5,670 bases of DNA. It comes from Candidatus Colimorpha enterica. Lineage in GTDB: Bacteria; Bacillota; Clostridia; Oscillospirales; CAG-272. The stretch spans positions 1-5,670 of the forward strand of contig JAGHTD010000210.1 in assembly GCA_018065475.1 (NCBI GenBank). The letters are read 5' to 3'. The translations under genes were made by a program, and so were the position numbers. The notes beneath the pieces were generated by a model. The model was given only the letters and a program-made list of their open reading frames with translations. It was not told the origin of the DNA and ran no database searches. Shown piece by piece: positions 1 through 5,409 of the stretch (the first letter of the stretch is position 1; each line of letters opens with the position of its first letter).

Positions 1-246
1 CTCACGGAGCTCGGCAAGCCGGAATCGCTCATCACCCACGTCGGCGACCGCAAGGGGCACGATATGAGATACGCGATCGACCCGAGCAAGGCAAACCGTG
101 AACTCGGTTGGGGTCCGACGACGATGTTTGCCGACGGTATCAAGCTGACCATTCAGTGGTATAAGGACAATATGGACTGGATGAACGAATGCACCTCCGG
201 CGAATACACCAAATACTACGAAGAAATGTACGGGAACAGGATGTAA
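1..246 (+). CDS. rfbB: dTDP-glucose 4,6-dehydratase, C-terminal fragment (5' end outside window)
   Basis: This is the last 81 codons of the NAD-dependent short-chain dehydrogenase that converts dTDP-glucose to dTDP-4-keto-6-deoxyglucose, the second step of cytoplasmic dTDP-L-rhamnose synthesis. The frame is open from base 1 and ends at TAA (244-246). The visible part holds the RfbB/RmlB C-terminal signature: HVGDRKGHDMRYAID, then PSKANRELGW and a helix ending in IQWYKDNMDW. This is the substrate-binding end of the family; the Rossmann GxxGxxG and the YxxxK catalytic residues lie upstream, outside the window. The gene is truncated only by the window edge. The stop lies 5 nt before the rfbD start, and the next two genes are rfbD and rfbC, which confirms the pathway. 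The internal ATG at 64 is not a start, because conserved family sequence continues upstream of it. Confidence 0.95.
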   Translation, partial: LTELGKPESLITHVGDRKGHDMRYAIDPSKANRELGWGPTTMFADGIKLTIQWYKDNMDWMNECTSGEYTKYYEEMYGNRM

Positions 247-251
247 ACCGA

Positions 252-1136
252 ATGAAGGTATTTGTTACGGGCGTCAACGGTCAGCTCGGCCACGACGTGA
301 TGAACGAACTGAATAAAAGAGGTTTTGCGGCGGTCGGCTCGGATCTCGGCGAGGGGAATTACGCTTCATACGTTCCGCTTGACATAACGGACGGTGAAGC
401 CGTCATGAGAACGCTGAAAGAGATAAAACCCGACGCGGTGATCCACTGCGCGGCGTGGACGGCGGTCGATATGGCGGAGGACGACGACAAGGTCGGGCAC
501 GTCAGATCGGTAAACGCGGGAGGGACGGAGAACATCGCCCTTGCCTGCAAAGCCGTTGACTGCAAAATGCTCTATCTTTCCACCGACTACGTTTTCGACG
601 GCGGGGGAACCGAGCCGTGGAAGCCGGACTGCAAGGACTACAAACCGCTCAACGTTTACGGTCAGACCAAGCTCGAGGGCGAACTCGCGGTAAGCTCCAT
701 ACTTGAAAAATACTTCATCGTCCGTATCGCCTGGGTGTTGGGGCTCAACGGAAAGAACTTCATAAAGACGATGATAAACGTCGGGAAAACGCACGGCGAG
801 GTCAGGGTGGTCAACGATCAGATCGGCACTCCGACCTACACCTACGACCTTTCGCGCCTGCTCGTCGATATGATCGTGACCGAGAAATACGGATATTATC
901 ACGCGACCAACGAGGGCGGATATATAAGCTGGTACGATTTCTGCCGTGAGTTTTACAGGCAGTACGGGCTTGACACGAAGGTGATCCCCGTCACTACGGC
1001 GGAATACGGACTGAGCAAGGCGGCAAGGCCGTTCAACAGCCGTCTTGACAAAAGCAAGCTCGCCGAAAACGGTTTTGAGCCGCTCCCCGACTGGAAGGAT
1101 GCTGTGAAAGGATATTTGCAGGAGGCAAAGCTGTAA
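252..1136 (+). CDS. rfbD: dTDP-4-dehydrorhamnose reductase
   Basis: RfbD/RmlD catalyses the last step of dTDP-L-rhamnose synthesis, the NAD(P)H-dependent reduction of dTDP-4-keto-L-rhamnose in the cytoplasm. The 294-residue product has the usual family length. It opens with the Rossmann dinucleotide-binding motif TGVNGQLG (residues 6-13), followed by HCAAWTAVD (65-73), STDYVFDG (110-117, with catalytic Ser/Thr) and the catalytic pair Y136/K140 in YGQTK. I chose the ATG at 252 rather than the in-frame ATG at 189. The 189 start would add 21 unrelated residues inside rfbB and move the Rossmann motif away from the N-terminus. The start at 252 has an AGGA-type site at 238-241, within the end of rfbB. 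Only 5 nt separate it from rfbB and 1 nt from rfbC, so translational coupling is likely. Confidence 0.96.
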   Translation: MKVFVTGVNGQLGHDVMNELNKRGFAAVGSDLGEGNYASYVPLDITDGEAVMRTLKEIKPDAVIHCAAWTAVDMAEDDDKVGHVRSVNAGGTENIALACKAVDCKMLYLSTDYVFDGGGTEPWKPDCKDYKPLNVYGQTKLEGELAVSSILEKYFIVRIAWVLGLNGKNFIKTMINVGKTHGEVRVVNDQIGTPTYTYDLSRLLVDMIVTEKYGYYHATNEGGYISWYDFCREFYRQYGLDTKVIPVTTAEYGLSKAARPFNSRLDKSKLAENGFEPLPDWKDAVKGYLQEAKL

Positions 1137-1137
1137 A

Positions 1138-1761
1138 ATGGGACAGATAACGGTTGAAAAAAACGTAGGAGGCATCGAAGGCCTTTATGTCATAACGCCC
1201 GCCGTCCACGGCGATTCCCGCGGATATTTTACCGAAACGTATAATCAGCGGGATATGGAGGAGGCGGGAATCATCGTCACCTTCGTTCAGGATAACCAGT
1301 CCATGAGCACCAAGGGCGTTCTCCGCGGACTACATTTTCAGAAGCAGTACCCGCAGGCAAAGCTTGTCAGAACTATAAGGGGTTCGGTCTTCGACGTTGC
1401 GGTCGATCTGAGGGTCGGAAGCAAAACCTACGGCAAGTGGTACGGGATCGAGCTGACGGAGGAAAACAAGAAGCAGTTCCTCATCCCGAAAGGGTTTGCG
1501 CACGGCTTTCTCGTCCTCTCCGACGTCGCAGAGTTCTGCTACAAGTGCGACGACTTTTACCACCCAAACGACGAGGGCGGTATCGCATGGAACGACCCCG
1601 CAATAGGGATTGAATGGCCGGGAATAACCGGCGAATACAAGGGCACCGCCGCCCCCGACGGATATACCGTCAACGGCGAACCCCTCAACCTTTCCGACAA
1701 GGACAAAAAATGGTCGGGGATCAACGAAACATTCCGAAAAGAAACGGAGAAAACGATATGA
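1138..1761 (+). CDS. rfbC: dTDP-4-dehydrorhamnose 3,5-epimerase
   Basis: RfbC/RmlC is the cupin-fold epimerase that inverts C3 and C5 of dTDP-4-keto-6-deoxyglucose, acting between RfbB and RfbD. The 207-residue product shows the family motifs in order: GDSRGYFTETYN (25-36), QDNQS (51-55), GVLRGLHFQ (60-68, with H66 the catalytic base), the VFDVAVDLR strand (84-92), IPKGFAHGFLVL (116-127) and the catalytic Tyr135, then WNDPAIGIEWP (151-161). It is about 20 residues longer than the usual 180-185. The extra length is a polar stretch after W160, roughly residues 163-178, before LSDKDK, which matches the normal family C-terminus. GGAGG at 1121-1125, inside rfbD, serves the ATG. The TGA stop overlaps the start of the following peptidase gene (ATGA). 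Confidence 0.96.
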   Translation: MGQITVEKNVGGIEGLYVITPAVHGDSRGYFTETYNQRDMEEAGIIVTFVQDNQSMSTKGVLRGLHFQKQYPQAKLVRTIRGSVFDVAVDLRVGSKTYGKWYGIELTEENKKQFLIPKGFAHGFLVLSDVAEFCYKCDDFYHPNDEGGIAWNDPAIGIEWPGITGEYKGTAAPDGYTVNGEPLNLSDKDKKWSGINETFRKETEKTI

Positions 1762-2810
1762 GCGTTGAACTTGAAAGAAAATACGCCGAGCTGGCGGTGG
1801 CGGAAGCGACGGAGCTTCTGAAGATCGACAGCCCGACGGGATATACTACGAAGGCGGCGGAGCACGTCAAGGCGCGTTTTACCGATCTCGGTTACAAGGC
1901 GGGGATAACCGTCAAGGGCGGCGTCATCGTCGATCTCGGCGGTGTTGACGACTGGGGCGGTCTTCTCCTCGAAGCGCACACCGACACGCTCGGGCTAATG
2001 GTCTGCGAGATCAAGGGCAGCGGAAGACTTAGAGTGACGAATCTCGGCGGTCTTCACGCGCAGAGCACCGAGGGCGCAAACGTAAGAGTGATAACGAGGG
2101 ACGGCAGGGTGTACAGCGGCACCGTTCAGCTCTGCAACGCCTCATCGCACGTCAACCGCAATTTCAACGACGAAAAGCGTAATTACGACAATATGGAGGT
2201 CGTCCTCGACGAGAACGTATATTCAAAGGAGGACACCGCAGCGCTCGGTATCAGAAACGGCGACCTCGTCTGCCTCGATCCGAAGACCGTCGTCACCGAC
2301 AACGGGTATATAAAGAGCCGTTTTCTCGACGACAAGCTCCAGGTCGGAACGCTCATCGCGTACGCAAAGTATCTGAAGGACGCGGGAACGGCTCCGATCA
2401 GACACACCCTCGTCCACGTGACGGTCTATGAAGAAGTCGGTCACGGAGGCGCGGCTTCCGTTCCAACGGGAGTTACCGAGGCGATCAGCGTCGATATGGG
2501 CTGTGTCGGCGACGGACTTGAATGTAACGAGCGCAAGGTCTCCATCTGCGCAAAGGACTCGGGAGGGCCTTATTCCTACGAGCTCACCACCCGTCTTATC
2601 AACGCGGCGGAGAAGTGCGGAGCCGATTATGCCGTCGATATTTACCCGATGTACGGTTCCGACGTCGAAACAACGCTTTCGAGCGGTCACGACGTCCGTC
2701 ACGGACTTATCGGCCCGGGCGTTTACGCTTCCCACGGCTACGAGAGAAGCCACATCGACGGCGTTTATAACACGCTGAAGCTCATCGACGCCTTCAACGA
2801 AAAACAGTAA
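1758..2810 (+). CDS. M42 family metallo-aminopeptidase (FrvX/TET type)
   Basis: This is a 350-residue cytoplasmic dinuclear metal aminopeptidase of MEROPS family M42 (older labels: glutamyl aminopeptidase, cellulase M). M42 enzymes trim short peptides and often form tetrahedral dodecamers. Expected metal and catalytic residues are all present: H74 and D76 in EAHTDTLG, D192 in RFLDDK (bridging metal ligand), the E225-E226 pair in YEEVGHGG (general base and ligand), D246 in SVDMG, and H332 in YERSHIDG. The length matches the family. The ATG at 1758 overlaps the rfbC TGA by 4 nt (ATGA), with GGAGA at 1746-1750. The in-frame ATG at 1614 would add 48 residues inside rfbC and is rejected. A peptidase has no obvious role in rhamnose synthesis, so its place at the end of this operon is unexplained. 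Exact substrate specificity cannot be told from sequence. Confidence 0.93.
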   Translation: MSVELERKYAELAVAEATELLKIDSPTGYTTKAAEHVKARFTDLGYKAGITVKGGVIVDLGGVDDWGGLLLEAHTDTLGLMVCEIKGSGRLRVTNLGGLHAQSTEGANVRVITRDGRVYSGTVQLCNASSHVNRNFNDEKRNYDNMEVVLDENVYSKEDTAALGIRNGDLVCLDPKTVVTDNGYIKSRFLDDKLQVGTLIAYAKYLKDAGTAPIRHTLVHVTVYEEVGHGGAASVPTGVTEAISVDMGCVGDGLECNERKVSICAKDSGGPYSYELTTRLINAAEKCGADYAVDIYPMYGSDVETTLSSGHDVRHGLIGPGVYASHGYERSHIDGVYNTLKLIDAFNEKQ

Positions 2811-2869
2811 AAACTCTTCGCACAGCGACATCCGTTCAAGAAAGAAAATCAAATACAGGAGGAGAAATC

Positions 2870-3367
2870 ATGACGAACGAAAAGCAAAAAGGACTTTCTT
2901 CAAAAGCAAAGACGGTGCTCGGATTTGCAATCACAGCGGTCGTATTGATCGCCGCAGTCCTTACGGTCATTTATATACGTGCTCCGAAACTGCCCTACCG
3001 CTTCGATAAGACCGTTTTCGGCCGCGTTTATAAGATCGATCCTTCGATGATAGAAAGCGTGAATGCCTGCCTCTACGATGGCACGGAATATCGGCTGACG
3101 GATGAGGAGATAAAAGAGTTCACTTCACTTTATAACCAATCCAAACTTAAACATAAAGCCGGAGTCACGACTTCCGATTACGGCATTTCGGTATATTTCA
3201 CCGACGGGTCGCATCTCGGTCTGACCGACGTCGCCTCCGATGTGTACCTGCACGCAACGTTCCGCGATAAGGACGGGAATATTTACGGGCAGAAGGACGA
3301 CATAAAGATCAGCAATCCGAAGCTCCTTTTGTACCTCAAAGGGCTGTGCGGATATCCTGTCGAATAA
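2870..3367 (+). CDS. Single-span membrane protein of unknown function
   Basis: I do not recognise this 165-residue protein. It has a short lysine-rich N-terminus (residues 1-14), one clear transmembrane segment (about 15-36, rich in A, V, I and L, ending YIR) and a soluble C-terminal domain of about 130 residues. The positive-inside rule suggests that the domain lies outside the cell. There is no lipobox and no obvious signal peptidase site, so it is probably membrane-anchored rather than released. The domain has alternating strand-like stretches (ISVYFTDGSHLGL, VYLHATFRDKDGNIYG) typical of a small beta-rich fold. An excellent ribosome site, AGGAGGAG (2858-2864), fixes the start at 2870. The 59-nt gap after the M42 gene shows no terminator or clear promoter, so read-through from the rhamnose operon is plausible. 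The gene ends just before a strong terminator. It is real by ribosome site, composition and protein architecture; its function is unknown. Confidence 0.82.
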   Translation: MTNEKQKGLSSKAKTVLGFAITAVVLIAAVLTVIYIRAPKLPYRFDKTVFGRVYKIDPSMIESVNACLYDGTEYRLTDEEIKEFTSLYNQSKLKHKAGVTTSDYGISVYFTDGSHLGLTDVASDVYLHATFRDKDGNIYGQKDDIKISNPKLLLYLKGLCGYPVE

Positions 3368-3386
3368 CGTCACGCCGTGTAGAATG

Positions 3387-3437
3387 AAAAAAACGATCCG
3401 CCGGGGAGATCATTCCGATCTCCCCGGCGGATTTTTT
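3387..3437. terminator. Bidirectional intrinsic terminator between convergent genes
   Basis: A perfect 16-bp GC-rich stem (3396-3411 pairing with 3417-3432) closes a 5-nt loop (3412-3416). On the + strand it is followed by six Ts (3432-3437). On the - strand the A-run at 3387-3393 becomes a U-tract. It lies 29 nt after the stop of the + strand membrane-protein gene and about 43 nt beyond the stop of the - strand gene at 3480, so it can end transcription from both sides. Confidence 0.95.
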
Positions 3438-3479
3438 GTAAGCTTACGTGACCTTGGCGTTACAGACGGTTTTGCAAAA

Positions 3480-3806
3480 TTACTCGGCGTCTGCTATTGC
3501 TTCTGCTGCTTCTTCAACAGCTTCCGCTGCTTCTTCAACTGCCTCTTCAACAGCTTCGACAGCGTCCTCGGCAGCAGCCTCGGTGCAGGATTTGTTGTAG
3601 ATGCAGGTGTCACAGTCGCAGTCGAGATCGTCATTGTCGAGGCATTCGAAATTGCAGTCGAAGCCCTCGTCATTGAGGATGTCGAGCTTTTCCTGATACT
3701 TATCGTAAAGGATCTTGGCGATAACGGCGATACCGGCTAAGATACCGACAGCCAAAAATACTTTAAGAAGGATCTCAAGTGTGTTGTTTTCTTTCTTTTT
3801 GAACAT
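3480..3806 (-). CDS. Small membrane-anchored Cys-rich acidic protein with Ala/Glu heptad tail, unknown function
   Basis: This 108-residue protein matches no family I recognise. From the N-terminus it has a basic start (MFKKK), one hydrophobic segment (about residues 12-33), a short charged linker, an acidic segment with six cysteines (C51, C55, C63, C65, C68, C74; spacing C-x3-C-x7-C-x-C-x2-C-x5-C) and an Ala/Glu-rich tail (77-108). The tail contains heptads VEAVEEA, VEEAAEA and VEEAAEA with Val/Ile and Ala/Val at core positions, as in a coiled coil. The basic N-terminus suggests N-in, with the acidic part outside, but this is inferred. The start is well supported: GAGGAGG on the - strand at 3816-3822, and a consensus promoter just upstream (3839-3867). 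It is monocistronic, transcribed divergently from pepT, and ends at the shared terminator. The cysteines could bind metal or form disulfides; neither can be shown here. Confidence 0.85.
   Translation of the reverse strand: MFKKKENNTLEILLKVFLAVGILAGIAVIAKILYDKYQEKLDILNDEGFDCNFECLDNDDLDCDCDTCIYNKSCTEAAAEDAVEAVEEAVEEAAEAVEEAAEAIADAE
3498..3560 (-). repeat. Three 21-bp heptad-coding units in the small Cys-rich protein gene
   Basis: This stretch encodes residues 83-103 as three consecutive heptads: VEAVEEA, then VEEAAEA twice. The last two are identical in protein. At DNA level a 14-nt segment (gctgcttcttcaac on the + strand) recurs exactly 21 bp apart, at 3505-3518 and 3526-3539. Such short in-frame repeats can gain or lose a unit by slippage without breaking the frame, so the tail length may vary between strains (inference). 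Confidence 0.7.
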
Positions 3807-3838
3807 AGTGAATTACCTCCTCATACTTCTGTATTTAC

Positions 3839-3867
3839 ATTATAACATATTTTTTTGCGTTTGACAA
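3839..3867 (-). promoter_or_regulatory. Promoter for the small Cys-rich membrane protein gene
   Basis: Read on the - strand, TTGTCA (3867-3862) and a perfect TATAAT (3844-3839) are separated by exactly 17 bp, a near-consensus housekeeping sigma promoter. Transcription would begin near 3832, giving a leader of about 25 nt that carries the GAGGAGG ribosome site at 3816-3822. Confidence 0.88.
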
Positions 3868-3879
3868 TATCCGCTAATG

Positions 3880-3898
3880 AATTATTTGTAAATTATTT
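3880..3898 (+). promoter_or_regulatory. AT-rich direct repeat upstream of the pepT promoter (possible UP element or operator)
   Basis: AATTATTT occurs twice (3880-3887 and 3891-3898) with an 11-bp period, about one helical turn, directly upstream of the pepT -35 box at 3900. Position and composition suit an RNA polymerase alpha-subunit UP element. It also lies between the two divergent -35 boxes, where a regulator could bind. Both roles are inference. Confidence 0.4.
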
Positions 3899-3899
3899 C

Positions 3900-3928
3900 T
3901 TGACTTTACGCCGGATATGGAGTAAAAT
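3900..3928 (+). promoter_or_regulatory. Promoter for pepT
   Basis: TTGACT (3900-3905) and TAAAAT (3923-3928) are separated by exactly 17 bp, a close match to the housekeeping consensus. Transcription would begin near 3935, leaving a very short leader of about 18 nt that contains GGAGG (3940-3944). It is back-to-back with the - strand promoter; the two -35 boxes are 32 bp apart. Confidence 0.85.
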
Positions 3929-3952
3929 AGAGAAAACACGGAGGATAATGAA

Positions 3953-5161
3953 ATGAAAGCATACGAAAGACTTCTTAAATACGTTACGTTTGAAACAAAG
4001 AGCAGTGAGACGAGCGGAAAGACGCCGAGCACCGACGGTCAGCTCGTCCTCGGAGATTACCTCGTCGGTGAGCTTGCCTCTCTCGGCTACAAGGCGGAAA
4101 AGGATGAGTAGGGCTACGTTTACGCCCACGCCGACGCAACACCCGGCTGCGATAACGTAACGCCTATCGGCTTCATCGCCCACATGGACACCTCTCCCGA
4201 CGCTTCTGGAAAGGACGTCAAGCCCAGACTTATAAATGATTATGACGGCGGAGACGTCACGCTCGGCTGCGGCAGAACGCTGAAAACCTCCGATTTCCCG
4301 CACCTTGCGTCGCTGAGAGGCAGGACGCTTATCGTCACCGACGGAAGCACGCTCCTCGGTGCCGATGACAAGGCGGGCATTGCAGAGATAATGACGCTTG
4401 CCGAAAAGCTGAAGGATATGAAGCACGGCAGTATCTCGATCGCCTTCACTCCCGACGAGGAGATAGGCGAGGGAGCCGATCACTTCAACGTGGAAAAGTT
4501 CGGTGCGAAATACGCCTACACCGTTGACGGCGGCGAAGAGGGCGGTGTGGAGTACGAGAACTTCAACGCCGCTGCGGCAAGGGTGACGTTCAAGGGCTTC
4601 TCCGTCCATCCGGGAAGCTCAAAGAACACGATGATCAACGCCTCTCTCGTCGCTATGGAGTTCAATTCCATGCTCCCGTCGTCAGATACTCCCCGCAACA
4701 CCGAGGGCTATCAGGGCTTCTTCCACCTCACCGATATGAAGGGCGACGTTTCGGACGCCGAGCTTTGCTACATAATCAGGGATCACAGCGCCGGATATTT
4801 CGATTTCAGACAGGATATGATGAAGCATACCGCCGATCTTCTCAATGAAAAGTACGGAGAGGGAACGGTATCGGTCGAGATAAGAGAACAGTACAGAAAT
4901 ATGTACGAGGTCGTCGAGCCGCATAAGGAGATAATCTCCATCGCCTGCAAGGCATCCGACGACGCCGGCGCACCGCATAAGATCGAGCCGATAAGAGGAG
5001 GCACCGACGGAGCGCGGCTCAGCTATATGGGTCTTCCTTGCCCCAACCTCGGCACCGGCGGCTACGCCTTCCACGGCGAAAACGAGCATATCACCGTCGA
5101 GGGAATGGACAAGGTGGTCTGCATCCTTGAAAACATCGTGACTGCGTTTGCGAACGAATGA
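3953..5161 (+). pseudogene. pepT: Peptidase T (M20B tripeptidase) gene interrupted by an in-frame TAG at codon 53
   Basis: PepT is a cytoplasmic dizinc aminotripeptidase that removes the N-terminal residue of tripeptides. Reading through position 53, the frame is 402 codons, close to the usual 405-410. All key residues are visible: H77 and D79 (AHMDTSPD), D139 (LLGADDKAG), the E169-E170 pair (TPDEEIG), D192 (TVDGGEEG), H219 in the lid domain (SVHPGSSK), the IRGGTDG loop (347-353) and the last metal ligand H374 (AFHGENE). Codons 1-52 also look like PepT (TPSTDGQLVLGDYL). The only lesion is TAG at 4109-4111, in place of one residue of the segment DE-x-GYVYA, where B. subtilis PepT, from memory, has DENGYV. 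No ATG, GTG or TTG lies between the TAG and the ATG at 4184. That ATG has no ribosome site and follows H77 directly, so a restarted 325-residue product would lack a metal ligand. The true start at 3953 is set by GGAGG (3940-3944) and the promoter. Type is given as pseudogene provisionally: recoding or a sequence error would make it a functional gene. Confidence 0.85.
4109..4111 (+). other. In-frame amber codon inside pepT
   Basis: TAG sits between GAG (E52) and GGC (G54) of an otherwise uninterrupted peptidase T frame. Family alignment places a variable polar or aromatic residue here. Single-base neighbours of TAG include codons for Gln, Lys, Glu and Tyr, all of which the position could plausibly tolerate. 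The complete genes in this window stop at TAA (rfbD, M42, both small membrane proteins) or TGA (rfbC), and the rfbB fragment ends in TAA, so TAG is not used as a terminal stop here. Confidence 0.9.
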
Positions 5162-5166
5162 TATTT

Positions 5167-5195
5167 GCGGGAGCGACGCTCCCGCTTTTCTTATT
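5167..5195 (+). terminator. Intrinsic terminator of pepT
   Basis: An 8-bp perfect GC-rich stem, GCGGGAGC (5167-5174) with GCTCCCGC (5178-5185), has a 3-nt loop (or 7 bp with a 5-nt loop). It is followed by TTTTCTTATT. It starts 5 nt after the pepT TGA, as expected for a monocistronic unit. Confidence 0.9.
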
Positions 5196-5234
5196 CACGG
5201 ACGCATTTTATTCAAAAAAATCACCGAAAACCTC

Positions 5235-5263
5235 TTGACTTCCCCCGTTTTTTTGTGTATAAT
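5235..5263 (+). promoter_or_regulatory. Strong promoter upstream of the secreted-protein gene
   Basis: TTGACT (5235-5240) and a perfect TATAAT (5258-5263) are separated by exactly 17 bp. Transcription should start near 5270. It is followed by a leader of about 217 nt before the next start codon, much longer than the leaders of the other promoters in this window. Confidence 0.88.
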
Positions 5264-5347
5264 TATAGATAGCAAGTTATTCCGAAACACATTAAACCAT
5301 ATTCTGCGGGCGATTTCTACTATTTTTGCGTAATAATTACGGTTTTC

Positions 5348-5385
5348 AACGGTACCCCCGCATTATATGACAGGGGTACCGTTTT
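5348..5385 (+). terminator. Leader hairpin, possible attenuator or small-RNA terminator
   Basis: AACGGTACCCC (5348-5358) pairs perfectly with GGGGTACCGTT (5373-5383) around a 14-nt loop and is followed by TTTT (5382-5385), then GC, then another T-run. The U-tract is short and interrupted, so termination may be partial. An alternative helix is possible: TTTCAA (5344-5349) can pair with TTGAAA (5392-5397), bulging out the U-tract. That arrangement could allow switching. Confidence 0.55.
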
Positions 5386-5409
5386 GCAATTTTGAAAGGG
5401 GTGAGTCCG

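Noticed and set aside
189..251. N-terminal extension of rfbD from the ATG at 189
   Set aside because: It lies inside the rfbB coding sequence and would put 21 unrelated residues before the Rossmann strand. The ATG at 252 gives the normal family N-terminus.
366..1175. 269-codon open frame on the - strand across rfbD
   Set aside because: It is antisense to a fully convincing rfbD, shows no recognisable domain, and arises from codon bias of the real gene.
1614..1757. N-terminal extension of the M42 peptidase from the ATG at 1614
   Set aside because: It lies inside rfbC, encodes Arg/Gln-rich residues unlike the family, and the ATGA overlap start at 1758 has a ribosome site.
2223..2852. 209-codon open frame on the - strand across the M42 gene
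   Set aside because: It is a shadow of the M42 coding frame, with no recognisable domain.
3384..3740. 118-codon + strand frame starting in the terminator
   Set aside because: It begins inside the A-run of the bidirectional terminator and is antisense to the Cys-rich protein gene, which has its own ribosome site and promoter.
3893..4609. 238-codon open frame on the - strand over the N-terminal part of pepT, spanning the TAG
   Set aside because: The + strand shows conserved PepT motifs, a promoter and a ribosome site throughout. The antisense product is Arg/Val-rich with no family features and runs over both divergent promoters.
4184..5161. A separate 325-residue peptidase gene starting at the ATG after the amber codon
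   Set aside because: There is no ribosome site or promoter before it. It starts right after metal ligand H77, and the upstream 76 codons belong to the same PepT protein. It is better described as one interrupted gene from 3953.
5148..5333. 61-codon + strand frame from the end of pepT through the terminator and the next promoter
   Set aside because: It has no ribosome site, crosses a strong terminator and a consensus promoter, and has no protein-like features.
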